Made by a program: the position numbers and the translations under genes. From a virus: a stretch of DNA of 64,000 nucleotides. Every line of letters starts with the position of its first letter. The stretch's first letter is position 1. The stretch spans positions 1-64,000 of the IMG/VR virus record IMGVR_UViG_3300003323_000307. One strand, given 5' to 3'. Under the pieces are notes generated by a model. It saw only the letters and a list, made by a program, of their open reading frames with translations, was not told the origin of the DNA and ran no database searches. This document shows, in pieces, positions 42,643 through 50,214 of the stretch.

Positions 42643-42968
42643 TGGTCGTCCTCATCGTCATCGTCGTCATTGTCAACAGCCAGCCAATCAAGAATATCCT
42701 GGCTCTGCTGCTGCTGTTTGACAGCTTCCAGCATCCCTAGAACTTCCCAGGAAGATGACGGTTTGGTCGTCTCGTAATGGAGAACCCTGTTCCCCGTAGG
42801 GGTGATGGCCTCGACAATGAGAAGACCCTTTGTCATGACACTCCCTTTGTGGAAGTGCTTCCAGTAGTGCTCGACGATTTCGATAGGGTGTTCGAAGTCA
42901 TCAGCTTCGTTGGAGGCATCGCCCATGTTATTGACAATATCCTCGAAGTTGTCTTTGTCTTCACTCAT
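42639..42968 (-). CDS. Protein with acidic tail
   Basis: 109 aa. Ends in a run of Asp/Glu (DNDDDDDEDDQ), a feature of phage SSB-like and DNA-mimic proteins. Centre has HYWKHFHKGSVMTKGLLIVE. Function unknown. Confidence 0.7.
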   Translation of the reverse strand: MSEDKDNFEDIVNNMGDASNEADDFEHPIEIVEHYWKHFHKGSVMTKGLLIVEAITPTGNRVLHYETTKPSSSWEVLGMLEAVKQQQQSQDILDWLAVDNDDDDDEDDQ

Positions 42969-43296
42969 TGTCGTTACCTAACTCTAGGGGGATTGCCTTC
43001 AATTTGATGAAACGATGGCTGGAACCCCTTCGGGTTCTCTGTGAAACAGTAAGTCCGCCCCATATTCCATACTCGAAGCGTGCATCGCAGGCTTCTTTCA
43101 GACATTGGAGGCGGACTGGACATTGTGAGCAGATGGATACTGCTAGGATTTCATCCCCGGGCTCCTCGGAAAACCATAAGTCTACAAGACTAGGTTCTAT
43201 CTGAACGAGTCTCCCGCATTCGGCACTGGACTGCCAAGAAAAGTAATCGTGGGCAGAGTCATCCGATGACGCGTGATTGTCTCGGGCTTCTGCCAT
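42961..43296 (-). CDS. WhiB-family iron-sulfur transcriptional regulator
   Basis: 111 aa. Four Cys in the family pattern (AECG, then SICSQCPVRLQC), a further Cys in LKEACDARFEYG and the GIWGG turn (YGIWGGLT), then a basic C-terminus (RTRRGSSHR). Wbl proteins bind a 4Fe-4S cluster and host sigma factors. Phage WhiB proteins can redirect host gene expression and block superinfection. Confidence 0.92.
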   Translation of the reverse strand: MAEARDNHASSDDSAHDYFSWQSSAECGRLVQIEPSLVDLWFSEEPGDEILAVSICSQCPVRLQCLKEACDARFEYGIWGGLTVSQRTRRGSSHRFIKLKAIPLELGNDNE

Positions 43297-43327
43297 TAAC
43301 CCATGATACTTGAAAGGGCCTGGTCAA

Positions 43328-43546
43328 TCAAGATTCCATAGGTTTCAGGTTATCTTCCAGAACCTTTTCCAGCCTCTTCTTCTCACCTGATTCAGGGTCG
43401 GTGTAATCAATAGCATAAGTCTGATGCTTACAGTTGCAGACGTTTGCATAAGCTACGTATACACATGCACCATAAAGCTTCCCACTCCGGGCGTAACCCC
43501 AGTACCTTAGTTGATCCCCTGCTGAATACCGGGGTGTGCCGTCCAT
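43328..43546 (-). CDS. Small protein of unknown function
   Basis: 72 aa, basic, with VYVAYANVCNCKHQTYAIDY. Begins at MDGTPRYSAG; the DNA of this start (GGACGGCACACCCC) recurs upstream at 43762 and in the primase gene. Confidence 0.65.
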   Translation of the reverse strand: MDGTPRYSAGDQLRYWGYARSGKLYGACVYVAYANVCNCKHQTYAIDYTDPESGEKKRLEKVLEDNLKPMES

Positions 43547-43729
43547 TTATACCTTCTCATATATAGACATAAACTTATAGGTTTCCATTGTATACAAAGG
43601 ACGTACTTCATCATTTACATGGAAGCGAACCCAGCCATCTGAAGTAAGGCTATGGATTTTATACATAGTATGGCTGAGGGGGTGCCACCACAACTCGCCC
43701 TCTTCAGGGCACTTACGTCGCTGCGTCAT
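43547..43729 (-). CDS. Small protein of unknown function
   Basis: 60 aa from the ATG at 43729; the frame is open up to 43876, so the start is uncertain. Contains GELWWHPLSHTMYKIHSL. The extra upstream part would overlap the HTH gene and includes a DGTPP stretch similar to the next gene's start. Confidence 0.55.
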   Translation of the reverse strand: MTQRRKCPEEGELWWHPLSHTMYKIHSLTSDGWVRFHVNDEVRPLYTMETYKFMSIYEKV

Positions 43730-43790
43730 GCCTGGGATTCTTTCTGTAGAAAAAGTAGGGGGTGTGCCGTCCTTTAATACCCGTATACGT

Positions 43791-44138
43791 TTATCGGTAA
43801 TTACCGCGCCTGCGCCGGTCACTTTTGCGTTTATTTTCGTAATGACACGCTCTACACCTACGGTGCATTTTGTCATCCCGCTTCACAAGGAGTGTGTTGG
43901 ACTCGGTGAACTCATGACCCTTTTTACAATGTGTAGAAGGGGTGTGGGGAGGCTTTGTGACCTTGGTTCCACCCCCTATAACCCATTTCCATGTGACACC
44001 CCGGACTATGTACCCGATGGTGGCAGGGTCAACATTGTACTCCTCAGCCAGGGACATGTAGGTGTTACCACCCATGGCGTACCTGGCACGTACATCTTGG
44101 ACTGTTTGCTCGGTAAGTTTGGCGTTGTGGGTCGACAT
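43791..44138 (-). CDS. HTH protein with zinc knuckle, homing-gene relative
   Basis: 115 aa from ATG 44138. MSTHNAKLTEQTVQDVRARY, a helix-turn-helix (LAEEYNVDPATIGYIVRGVTW), and CKKGHEFTESN ... CRACHYENK like the tails of the HNH genes, but no HNH core. Probably a degenerate or DNA-binding derivative of a homing gene. Starts 1 base after the previous stop. Confidence 0.72.
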   Translation of the reverse strand: MSTHNAKLTEQTVQDVRARYAMGGNTYMSLAEEYNVDPATIGYIVRGVTWKWVIGGGTKVTKPPHTPSTHCKKGHEFTESNTLLVKRDDKMHRRCRACHYENKRKSDRRRRGNYR

Positions 44139-44139
44139 G

Positions 44140-44328
44140 CTAGGAGGGCATCCCGTAGTTGTCCTCGTTTGGGCCTTGCGACTCCCAACCGGGTGCCCAC
44201 TTATCACCATGCAGTTTCTCTTGCTCAATAGCTTCTCGCTGAACAGCTTCCTGATAACGCATTTCATCCATGTCCCATTGCCTGAACATTATGTCGAGGA
44301 ACTTTTCTTCGATCTCTAGCGGGTCCAT
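44140..44328 (-). CDS. Small charged helical protein
   Basis: 62 aa, rich in Glu, Gln and Met (LDIMFRQWDMDEMRYQEAV). Unknown function; overlaps the gene before by 13 bases. Confidence 0.65.
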   Translation of the reverse strand: MDPLEIEEKFLDIMFRQWDMDEMRYQEAVQREAIEQEKLHGDKWAPGWESQGPNEDNYGMPS

Positions 44329-44480
44329 ACATCATGTCCTGACTCTTTGAAACAAGCCCAACCCGGGGCATTGCAATTGAGGCAACGACCACAAGAACAG
44401 ACGGAATTACGAGTAAGCCCACCGTAGGTGTGAAGCTTCCCGCAGGGACAGCGGAAAAAGCCCCGGAGAATGGTGTTCAT
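44316..44480 (-). CDS. Small zinc-ribbon-like protein
   Basis: 54 aa from ATG 44480 (GGAG in front). CPCGKLHTYG and CSCGRCLNCNAPGWAC hold seven Cys. Start overlaps the previous stop (TGATGA). Confidence 0.7.
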   Translation of the reverse strand: MNTILRGFFRCPCGKLHTYGGLTRNSVCSCGRCLNCNAPGWACFKESGHDVWTR

Positions 44481-44608
44481 CAGTACTCCGTCCAGTCCCA
44501 CGTGAATTCCCAAGGTCCGAAGTTGATAGAAAACCAGCCATGGTATCCCGCTACCCCGAACATCCATATATTCTTAGTACGGTACTTACTGAACTCAGGT
44601 CGCCTCAT
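44480..44608 (-). CDS. Small aromatic-rich protein
   Basis: 42 aa, MRRPEFSKYRTKNIWMF start and INFGPWEFTWDWTEY end, remarkable for five Trp. Overlaps both neighbours by a few bases; found by reading. Confidence 0.55.
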   Translation of the reverse strand: MRRPEFSKYRTKNIWMFGVAGYHGWFSINFGPWEFTWDWTEY

Positions 44609-44855
44609 CCCTGCCCACCTTCCGAGGGTTCCAGTGACAATTTCCTCTATGACCTGTTTCCCCGTTACAGCGGACCATGATCTCCATTTCCACTTCTACG
44701 GGCAGCCTGTTACGCATCTTCTTCACCGTTATGGTCTTGGGCACTTTGTTGGGGCAGCGATCACACCCTTCTCCCATGTACGTGCCACCACACCAACGTG
44801 AGTCGCAGCCCCGGCACCAGTCATCCGTACACCCGTCGCAGTCTGGGCACGTCAT
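44595..44855 (-). CDS. Cys-rich protein
   Basis: 86 aa with CPDCDGCTDDWCRGCDSRWC at the N-terminus and further Cys pairs; two or three zinc sites are possible. Unknown function. Confidence 0.72.
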   Translation of the reverse strand: MTCPDCDGCTDDWCRGCDSRWCGGTYMGEGCDRCPNKVPKTITVKKMRNRLPVEVEMEIMVRCNGETGHRGNCHWNPRKVGRDEAT

Positions 44856-44858
44856 GGC

Positions 44859-45281
44859 TCACCACATCACGATCGTTTGAGAGCCACCGTTGACCTTGAT
44901 GGCCGCTTTGGAGCCTGCGGGACCCGGGGTGAAGCAGATGTTCGTACCGGCCCCTGAAGGCGTAGGGCAGGGCGGCAGGAGGTTCGAGACTCCTACGGGG
45001 ATCTCAACCACCTTGGTGATGGTCTTGGTCGGGCCGGGGACAGGTACCTTGATGACCTTCTCCTTGATCACGGTCTTGACAACCGTCTTGATGACCACCT
45101 TAGGGGCCGGGGTGGCTGAGGGGGTCTGTACGGGCGTCTGAGGCGCTACGGCTACCGGAGAGGGGTCAGAGTCCACCTTGCTGGTGATCAAGCTTCCTAC
45201 GCCCGCTGCACCAAGGAACACGACAGTCAGCAATGACACCCCGGCGATGAGCCGGGGTGTGCTCAGTTTGGCTTCAGTCAT
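44859..45281 (-). CDS. Membrane-anchored extracellular protein
   Basis: 140 aa. N-terminal helix (residues 11-31), a Pro/Thr/Val-rich stalk (VVIKTVVKTVIKEKVIKVPV), and a small C-terminal domain with two Cys (PPCPTPSGAGTNICFTP). Could be displayed on the host surface, for example to alter adsorption. Confidence 0.68.
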   Translation of the reverse strand: MTEAKLSTPRLIAGVSLLTVVFLGAAGVGSLITSKVDSDPSPVAVAPQTPVQTPSATPAPKVVIKTVVKTVIKEKVIKVPVPGPTKTITKVVEIPVGVSNLLPPCPTPSGAGTNICFTPGPAGSKAAIKVNGGSQTIVMW

Positions 45282-45639
45282 CAGAGTCCTGTTCCTTTAC
45301 AGGAGTGAAATCCACCCCTATACGATCCAGCCAAGCCGAATAGGTCGGGATAAGATCCCTTTCCAGATGTTCGGTATAGAGATACCGGAAAAGGAAATCC
45401 TTCACCGCTATAACCTTAACCTGCTTAACACTGCCAAGCAATTTGTGGTTCAGCAAATCCCCCACCTTTACGGGGGGCTCGGGCTTGAAGTCTTTCACCC
45501 TCTTTTCATGGACTGTGAAGGGATTCTCTTCAGCGGCAGAATCTACCCGGACAATCCAAAGCCACGCCCCGAGTTGGGCTAGGACTTTGTGCTTTCCAGG
45601 GAAACTCTTAGACACAAGATAAACATACCTGTCAGTCAT
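45274..45639 (-). CDS. Protein of unknown function
   Basis: 121 aa from ATG 45639 (GGAGGGG in front). Beta-rich with KVLAQLGAWLWIVRV and PPVKVGDLLNHKLLG. Not recognised. Confidence 0.68.
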   Translation of the reverse strand: MTDRYVYLVSKSFPGKHKVLAQLGAWLWIVRVDSAAEENPFTVHEKRVKDFKPEPPVKVGDLLNHKLLGSVKQVKVIAVKDFLFRYLYTEHLERDLIPTYSAWLDRIGVDFTPVKEQDSDD

Positions 45640-45641
45640 GT

Positions 45642-45791
45642 TCACCACCCCTCCTGAGTCCGGTAGTAGATGTGCTGAGCCCACTGCTCATCTTGCGATA
45701 GCTGATCTTGCATGAGTGCCCACCCGTCGGCAAACCCGTCTGCCTTGAGGTCAGCTTCCGTCTCGTATCCGTCGTACGGCCATTCATTCAT
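45642..45791 (-). CDS. Small acidic protein
   Basis: 49 aa, MNEWPYDGYETEADLKADGF, helical C-terminus. Two bases before the next start. Found by reading. Confidence 0.58.
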   Translation of the reverse strand: MNEWPYDGYETEADLKADGFADGWALMQDQLSQDEQWAQHIYYRTQEGW

Positions 45792-45793
45792 CA

Positions 45794-46054
45794 TCAGAGA
45801 GCCTTTCTCACCAAATCGAGGTGGAGATCAAGGTCGAAGTTTGCATCTACCAGAGTCCATAGTCGGACGGAGTAGTCGGAGCGCATGAATACCTTTGCTG
45901 CCCCACCGTTCTCCGCCACATCCTCTAGGCTGTCGAGGAATGAATACGCGAGGTGGGTTCCGTCATCTGCTACGTCATGGACGTATGCCAGGTATGCCCC
46001 GCCGGTTGTCGTGTAAAGCGCTCCGGCCTTCAGTTCAGGGCCTTCACTGCTCAT
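45794..46054 (-). CDS. Protein of unknown function
   Basis: 86 aa from ATG 46054. GALYTTTGGAYLAYVHDVADDG suggests a small beta domain (SH3-like). Overlaps the Imm-like gene by 11 bases. Confidence 0.65.
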   Translation of the reverse strand: MSSEGPELKAGALYTTTGGAYLAYVHDVADDGTHLAYSFLDSLEDVAENGGAAKVFMRSDYSVRLWTLVDANFDLDLHLDLVRKAL

Positions 46055-46271
46055 CTCTGCCCCAATCGGTAAGGCTGTGCTTGATAGGCTTAGGCCGGTC
46101 GGGGAGAGGCTTGACGGCAAACACCAGCGAGACCACCCAGAACACCAGGGTGAAGCCGAAGAAGTTCATTACGGCCACCTGGGCGACGTTGTCGGTCTTC
46201 CGGGCCAGAGCTACCCCTGTAGGAAGCCAGTACAGCGCGAACAGCATGATCAGGAGAATGACGCTACCCAT
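46044..46271 (-). CDS. Superinfection immunity protein, T4 Imm-like
   Basis: 75 aa from ATG 46271 (GGAG upstream, overlapping the previous stop). Two membrane helices with the family pattern LFALYWLPTGVALAR and NFFGFTLVFWVVSLVFAV. T4 Imm blocks DNA injection by superinfecting phage. Confidence 0.75.
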   Translation of the reverse strand: MGSVILLIMLFALYWLPTGVALARKTDNVAQVAVMNFFGFTLVFWVVSLVFAVKPLPDRPKPIKHSLTDWGRDEQ

Positions 46272-46458
46272 ACCAGTACTCCGCATCGGGTTCGACGACG
46301 TTGTTAGGAACGAGGGAGGCGTCATACGCCCCCATGAGCCACGTTTCGTACTCAGAGTGCTCATACCACCTTGGAGATGGCACGGTCTCTCTGAAGCCCG
46401 CATAGGGGCTGTTGTTGAGCCAGACTTCCATCTCCTCCCACGTCCGGAACTCACGCAT
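46264..46458 (-). CDS. Small protein of unknown function
   Basis: 64 aa from ATG 46458, aromatic-rich (RTWEEMEVWLNNSPYAGF). Coupled to the Imm-like gene downstream. Confidence 0.62.
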   Translation of the reverse strand: MREFRTWEEMEVWLNNSPYAGFRETVPSPRWYEHSEYETWLMGAYDASLVPNNVVEPDAEYWYG

Positions 46459-46663
46459 AGGGGTTGTTCCCTTCCGGGAAGTCCTCACCGAGCATTGCTT
46501 GCATGCGCCCGTTGTGGTTGGCGTGCCGGAAGAGCCGCAAGAGAGCCTCTTGCCGGGCAAGATCTCCGGGCTTTTCCATGTCCCACCCTTCCGAGACGAT
46601 CAGGTAGTCCTTGGTGAACTGCACGAACTCTTCCGGACTCGGGCGGTACTTGTGATCATTCAT
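46451..46663 (-). CDS. Small helical protein
   Basis: 70 aa, SPEEFVQFTKDYLIVSEGW then an Arg-rich helix (RLFRHANHNGRMQAML). Overlaps neighbours on both sides. Confidence 0.65.
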   Translation of the reverse strand: MNDHKYRPSPEEFVQFTKDYLIVSEGWDMEKPGDLARQEALLRLFRHANHNGRMQAMLGEDFPEGNNPYA

Positions 46664-46886
46664 CGGAAGACTCCAAGATCACTGTGAAGGACTCAGGCCG
46701 GACATTATGCAGGAAATCCAAGTCCCCTGAGCCGTAGCTGAGTATGTACCGGATTGAAGAGTATTTGCCCTGGGTGTCTGCCCACTCTGCGTGAGTCCCT
46801 TCCACGATCATCGGTCCGTGGTAGTCCGTGAGGGAACCGTGGTACATGACCCGGGTTCCCACCGGAACCGTGTTGTTAGCACGCAT
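46656..46886 (-). CDS. Small beta-rich protein
   Basis: 76 aa, VPVGTRVMYHGSLTDYHGP resembles KOW/SH3-like barrels; could bind nucleic acid. Not recognised. Confidence 0.65.
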   Translation of the reverse strand: MRANNTVPVGTRVMYHGSLTDYHGPMIVEGTHAEWADTQGKYSSIRYILSYGSGDLDFLHNVRPESFTVILESSDE

Positions 46887-46895
46887 GCTGTCCTC

Positions 46896-47111
46896 CTAGC
46901 TGAGGTGGCTGTAGGGGTTGGTGTAGCGGTCGCGCTCGATGCGGGCCGCTTGGCGGATTTTCACTACTCGGACGATCACCCAGAGGGGGACCCAGACCAG
47001 CAACCACCAAAAGCTCATCATCGTAGTGATGAAAGCTATGACGAACCAGAGCGCTCCCGGGGCTCGGAAGCACCTACGGGTGCTTCTCCATGCGATCCAG
47101 GACCAGTTCAT
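46896..47111 (-). CDS. Small membrane protein
   Basis: 71 aa with one long or two short hydrophobic helices (WFVIAFITTMMSFWWLLVW) and a basic cytoplasmic tail. CAGGAG precedes the start; an ATG 3 codons upstream is possible. Nothing convincing lies in 47112-47197. Confidence 0.62.
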   Translation of the reverse strand: MNWSWIAWRSTRRCFRAPGALWFVIAFITTMMSFWWLLVWVPLWVIVRVVKIRQAARIERDRYTNPYSHLS

Positions 47112-47197
47112 TTGGATCATCTCCTGTGGTGGTCTCTTGCTGTGTCTTCAGCATGCACCACCTCGACGGCGAGCACAAGCCCTAGTACCAAGATCTT

Positions 47198-47407
47198 TTA
47201 GGGTTGCTCATCACCCCTCAGCCAATTCTGATAGAGGTCCACCCACTTTTTCTTCTCCCAATTCTCAGGTTTGTAGTCCTCCAGTTCTTCCGGACTGCTT
47301 ATTACCGACAGCAGATACAGCATGAACCGGATCTCTACGTACTCCCACTCCTCAAGAGTGATCTTGTACTTTGGTATCGGTGTAGGAACCACCTTCTTGA
47401 TCTTCAT
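47198..47407 (-). CDS. Small helical protein
   Basis: 69 aa, lysine- and aromatic-rich (WEKKKWVDLYQNWLRG). Overlaps the gene upstream by 4 bases. Confidence 0.65.
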   Translation of the reverse strand: MKIKKVVPTPIPKYKITLEEWEYVEIRFMLYLLSVISSPEELEDYKPENWEKKKWVDLYQNWLRGDEQP

Positions 47408-47604
47408 TCGTCCTCAATCTCGATCAAAATCATGTCCACCCAGGCGTGACCGTATTCATGGTCATCTCTGAACCGTTCCGCCCTAGCTTCAGCGCGCGCC
47501 CTGTCCGCATAAGGGTCACCCAACATCCGTGGTGCGCCATATGCTGTGTCGCTACTCGCCGTCTGGGCGAAAACGATGTAGCACCTGATGCAGCTATCAC
47601 TCAT
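47404..47604 (-). CDS. Small protein of unknown function
   Basis: 66 aa from ATG 47604, which overlaps the preceding stop; SDSCIRCYIVFAQTASSD opening and an Ala/Arg helix. Chosen over a longer frame whose upstream part is a shadow of other genes. Confidence 0.65.
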   Translation of the reverse strand: MSDSCIRCYIVFAQTASSDTAYGAPRMLGDPYADRARAEARAERFRDDHEYGHAWVDMILIEIEDE

Positions 47605-47843
47605 GACTTGCCCCCTGCCGGTTCCATGTGGCTGATGCGACCGGCTTTGGTGAACTCGACCTTGACCCTGTCGCCTTCCCGCATGCCCTTGTTGCCGATG
47701 GCGTACGCGAATGCGTGATCGGACGACGTGAAGGCACTGAAGCGCTCGTGGTCGACGGCACCTTCCAGTTCGACCTTGTAACGCGGGTTCCCGTTGCGGG
47801 AGTTGACCATACGGGTGATGCTCTCGATCGTGTAGACGTTCAT
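47601..47843 (-). CDS. Small beta-rich protein
   Basis: 80 aa, MNVYTIESITRMVNSRNGN, GMREGDRVKVEFTKAG: may be a small OB- or SH3-like domain. ATGA overlaps on both sides. Confidence 0.66.
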   Translation of the reverse strand: MNVYTIESITRMVNSRNGNPRYKVELEGAVDHERFSAFTSSDHAFAYAIGNKGMREGDRVKVEFTKAGRISHMEPAGGKS

Positions 47844-48199
47844 GACTTGCTCTCTTCCTTGATCCAGCCGGTGACTGCGTGGCGCTTCCCGTGGTAGACG
47901 CTACCGCATCCGTCGCATGACCGCATCGAGTGCGTGATGGTCTCACAGTCGCACTCGTGATCTCCGTAGGGGGACATCCAATCTTCCTGATCTGCCCTGA
48001 AATTCTTACACTCGCTGTCATGCTCGCTGTAGAGCATGCCATGGGTGATGTGCATGTCCCCGAACTTCCACAGAGGGTCATTTTCACAGTGACAGCCGAC
48101 TTCTATGTGACACTGCATCACTTCTGTGCAGTCGCCGTTCACGAGGTGGATGAAGCAGTGGACGCAGATCCACTGTGGGGCTGTCGGCTGTTCAGTCAT
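47840..48199 (-). CDS. Cys/His-rich protein
   Basis: 119 aa with ten or more Cys and many His (CVHCFIHLVNGDC, CHIEVGCHC, CDGCGSVYHGKRH), probably two zinc sites. Unknown role. Confidence 0.7.
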   Translation of the reverse strand: MTEQPTAPQWICVHCFIHLVNGDCTEVMQCHIEVGCHCENDPLWKFGDMHITHGMLYSEHDSECKNFRADQEDWMSPYGDHECDCETITHSMRSCDGCGSVYHGKRHAVTGWIKEESKS

Positions 48200-48369
48200 G
48201 ACCCAATCTCCTTAAGAAGATTCACAACCTGAGTGATCTTCTTTTTCAGAAGAAAATTCTCCTGATTCAGACCCACCCAAGCATTGAACAGCTCTACACG
48301 CTCTTCAGAAGTCAATTCATAACCCTTGGAGAGTTTGTGAACAATCTGGAATGCGTGATCATCAGTCAT
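48196..48369 (-). CDS. Small coiled-coil protein
   Basis: 57 aa, helical throughout (SEERVELFNAWVGLNQENFL then KKKITQVVNLLKEIG). Stop overlaps the next ATG (TCATGA). Found by reading. Confidence 0.62.
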   Translation of the reverse strand: MTDDHAFQIVHKLSKGYELTSEERVELFNAWVGLNQENFLLKKKITQVVNLLKEIGS

Positions 48370-48378
48370 GACTGCCCC

Positions 48379-48852
48379 TCAGAAAGTGATGTTCTCGGAG
48401 AGCTTCCGACGTTCTCGGAGGGTATTACACACCCGGCACTTCCGGTGCCCGTTCGGCCTGATGTACGTGTTGACTTCGTTGTACTCATGCCCATGCGGGC
48501 AATGCGTCTTGTTCTTTTCAGGGTGCCTGCCCCGGCTCGAACAGTCAAGCATGTTCTGTGAGGTGTTACCCAGCTCCAAGTGCTCCGGGCGAACACACCC
48601 AGGGTTATCACACTTGTGTCGGACCACAACCTTGCGGTTGTCATCGTCCACCACTGGAATCGGGCCGAAATGGAGTTCATACGAAAACCGATGAGCCCCT
48701 ATCTCTCGGGGCTTACCGGCTTCCGACACATGCATCCGACCATAGCCGTTGCTGGTCCGATTACCCTCCCACTCCCAGCACTCATGGAATGGGATAAAGG
48801 CTATCGAATTCCAGTACTTCAGAAGGAGACGTTCTCCGAGAGTTTGCGACAT
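48379..48852 (-). CDS. HNH homing endonuclease flanked by a target repeat
   Basis: 157 aa. CWEWEGNRTSNGYGRM, VVRHKCDNPGCVRPEHLELG, CPHGHEYNEVNTYI, CRVCNTLRERR. Starts out of frame within the last 34 bases of the FtsK-like gene and ends in RRKLSENITF, a copy of that gene's own end (CRKLSENVSF). Confidence 0.86.
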   Translation of the reverse strand: MSQTLGERLLLKYWNSIAFIPFHECWEWEGNRTSNGYGRMHVSEAGKPREIGAHRFSYELHFGPIPVVDDDNRKVVVRHKCDNPGCVRPEHLELGNTSQNMLDCSSRGRHPEKNKTHCPHGHEYNEVNTYIRPNGHRKCRVCNTLRERRKLSENITF

Positions 48853-49682
48853 TCATGCTCCGTCAAGAAGAGGAATTGAGTTTCGCGAGCCTTACCCCCA
48901 TAGATGACCATCCCGCGTCCCGTCTGTGAAGGAGCAGGCATAGGAAGGCCACTATCCCAGGCAATCTTGATCCAAGCATTCTTCGTGTACCGGGACATAC
49001 ACCGGACAGTGAAGCACTCGATCATGGCCTGATCCAGGATGCGGAAGTCAGGGAACTGCATGACCCCGATCACGTGCACCTTGGCAGCACGGCCCATGAG
49101 GAGAATGTCCCACAGAGCGTCCATGGCCGAGTAGGCACCCTTGGGGATGCGCTTGGACAGGGCCATGAGGCTTTTCATCGTGGCGTTCAGTTCTTCGGCC
49201 AGGACGACGATCCTCGGACCTACAGGAGCGTCTTCAACCGGTCCGTGGTACTTCTCAGCCACCTCGTTGCGGCGGTGAACCTCGCGCCCGATATGAACCA
49301 GGGCGTTGCCGATGCTCGGCAGGTCCTTGGCATAGTGCACGTGCGGGTGGTCGTACGCCCACTTGTGGCTGATCCGCTTGACGTCGAGGATGACGCCCTC
49401 TGCTCCGTGTGAGAGTGCCTGAGCGAACACCGAGCGCGCGGTGACCGACTTACCGGCGCCTGGTCCCCCTTGAATGAGGACATTGGGGGAGTCGGTGTCG
49501 AGGTCGAACGTGATGGACTCGCCGGTACCGTCAACCCCCAACAGAGGCTGTGACTCAGAGAGTTGGTCGATGAGATGTTCGGCGTTCGGGTAGTCGAGAA
49601 CTTCCGGGAACCCCAGCGCTGTGGTAGGGGTCCCCATGTTCGAGTAGACGCCGCCTTGGCTGAGATTGTGAAGGAAGTCCAT
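48819..49682 (-). CDS. FtsK/SpoIIIE-type ATPase
   Basis: 287 aa from ATG 49682. Walker A LIQGGPGAGKSVTAR, then GVILDVKRIS, Walker B-like RIVVLAEELN, and a sensor-like VIGVMQFPDF. Compact single-domain P-loop ATPase without membrane helices or gamma domain, like the FtsK-related proteins of actinobacterial phages and conjugative elements. May pump or remodel DNA. Confidence 0.82.
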   Translation of the reverse strand: MDFLHNLSQGGVYSNMGTPTTALGFPEVLDYPNAEHLIDQLSESQPLLGVDGTGESITFDLDTDSPNVLIQGGPGAGKSVTARSVFAQALSHGAEGVILDVKRISHKWAYDHPHVHYAKDLPSIGNALVHIGREVHRRNEVAEKYHGPVEDAPVGPRIVVLAEELNATMKSLMALSKRIPKGAYSAMDALWDILLMGRAAKVHVIGVMQFPDFRILDQAMIECFTVRCMSRYTKNAWIKIAWDSGLPMPAPSQTGRGMVIYGGKARETQFLFLTEHECRKLSENVSF

Positions 49683-49686
49683 GGCT

Positions 49687-50046
49687 TTACTTTCTGTTGT
49701 AGATGTACCCCGTTGTGATGAACCGGTGTTCATCCTCTTGTGTCCATTCCCGGGACACTGTCTGAGGGTTTTCCAGCCAACAACCGCAGTACCCGTCTGA
49801 ATTGCACGACGTGTCTGCCAGGGTTTCGAACATGTCCCGCCGGACAGCATAGTGCATATTCGTCGGGTTTTCGCAGACTCCGGGAATGAGCTTCTTGACC
49901 AGGCCCGGAACATCCCGGTACACCCATTCCCCGTTCGAGTTGATGACCCCGACGTCCCAGTCATCTACGACCCTGCGGTACGCCCAGTCCTCGTAGTGGC
50001 TTTCTATCCACTCTACGGCTTTCTGAGCCTCGACGCTGAGGGGCAT
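49687..50046 (-). CDS. Protein of unknown function
   Basis: 119 aa; ATG 50046 overlaps the upstream stop (TGATG). Contains CNSDGYCGCWLENPQT; otherwise unfamiliar. Confidence 0.68.
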   Translation of the reverse strand: MPLSVEAQKAVEWIESHYEDWAYRRVVDDWDVGVINSNGEWVYRDVPGLVKKLIPGVCENPTNMHYAVRRDMFETLADTSCNSDGYCGCWLENPQTVSREWTQEDEHRFITTGYIYNRK

Positions 50047-50186
50047 CAAGCCTTCACCACCCGGGTCACCGCGTTGGGCCGTACGGTGGCGTACGCGGCC
50101 TTGAGAGCGCGAGCCTGAGAGCGGGGCACGAGTCCCTGGTGAGCCGGGACCATGGTCTTGCCGATGACGATCATGAGACGAAACAC
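50046..50186 (-). CDS. Small basic protein, GTG start
   Basis: 46 aa. GTG at 50186 has AGGAG 5 bases upstream, better than any ATG in frame. VPRSQARALKAAYATVRPN is a basic helix. May bind nucleic acid. Confidence 0.6.
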   Translation of the reverse strand: MFRLMIVIGKTMVPAHQGLVPRSQARALKAAYATVRPNAVTRVVKA

Positions 50187-50214
50187 GGCTACTCCTAGGT
50201 TGGGTGAGTTGGGG

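Noticed and set aside
47112-47197. TTG-started leader-like peptide (about 24 codons, hydrophobic)
   Set aside because: No ribosome site and no coupling beyond chance; left unannotated.
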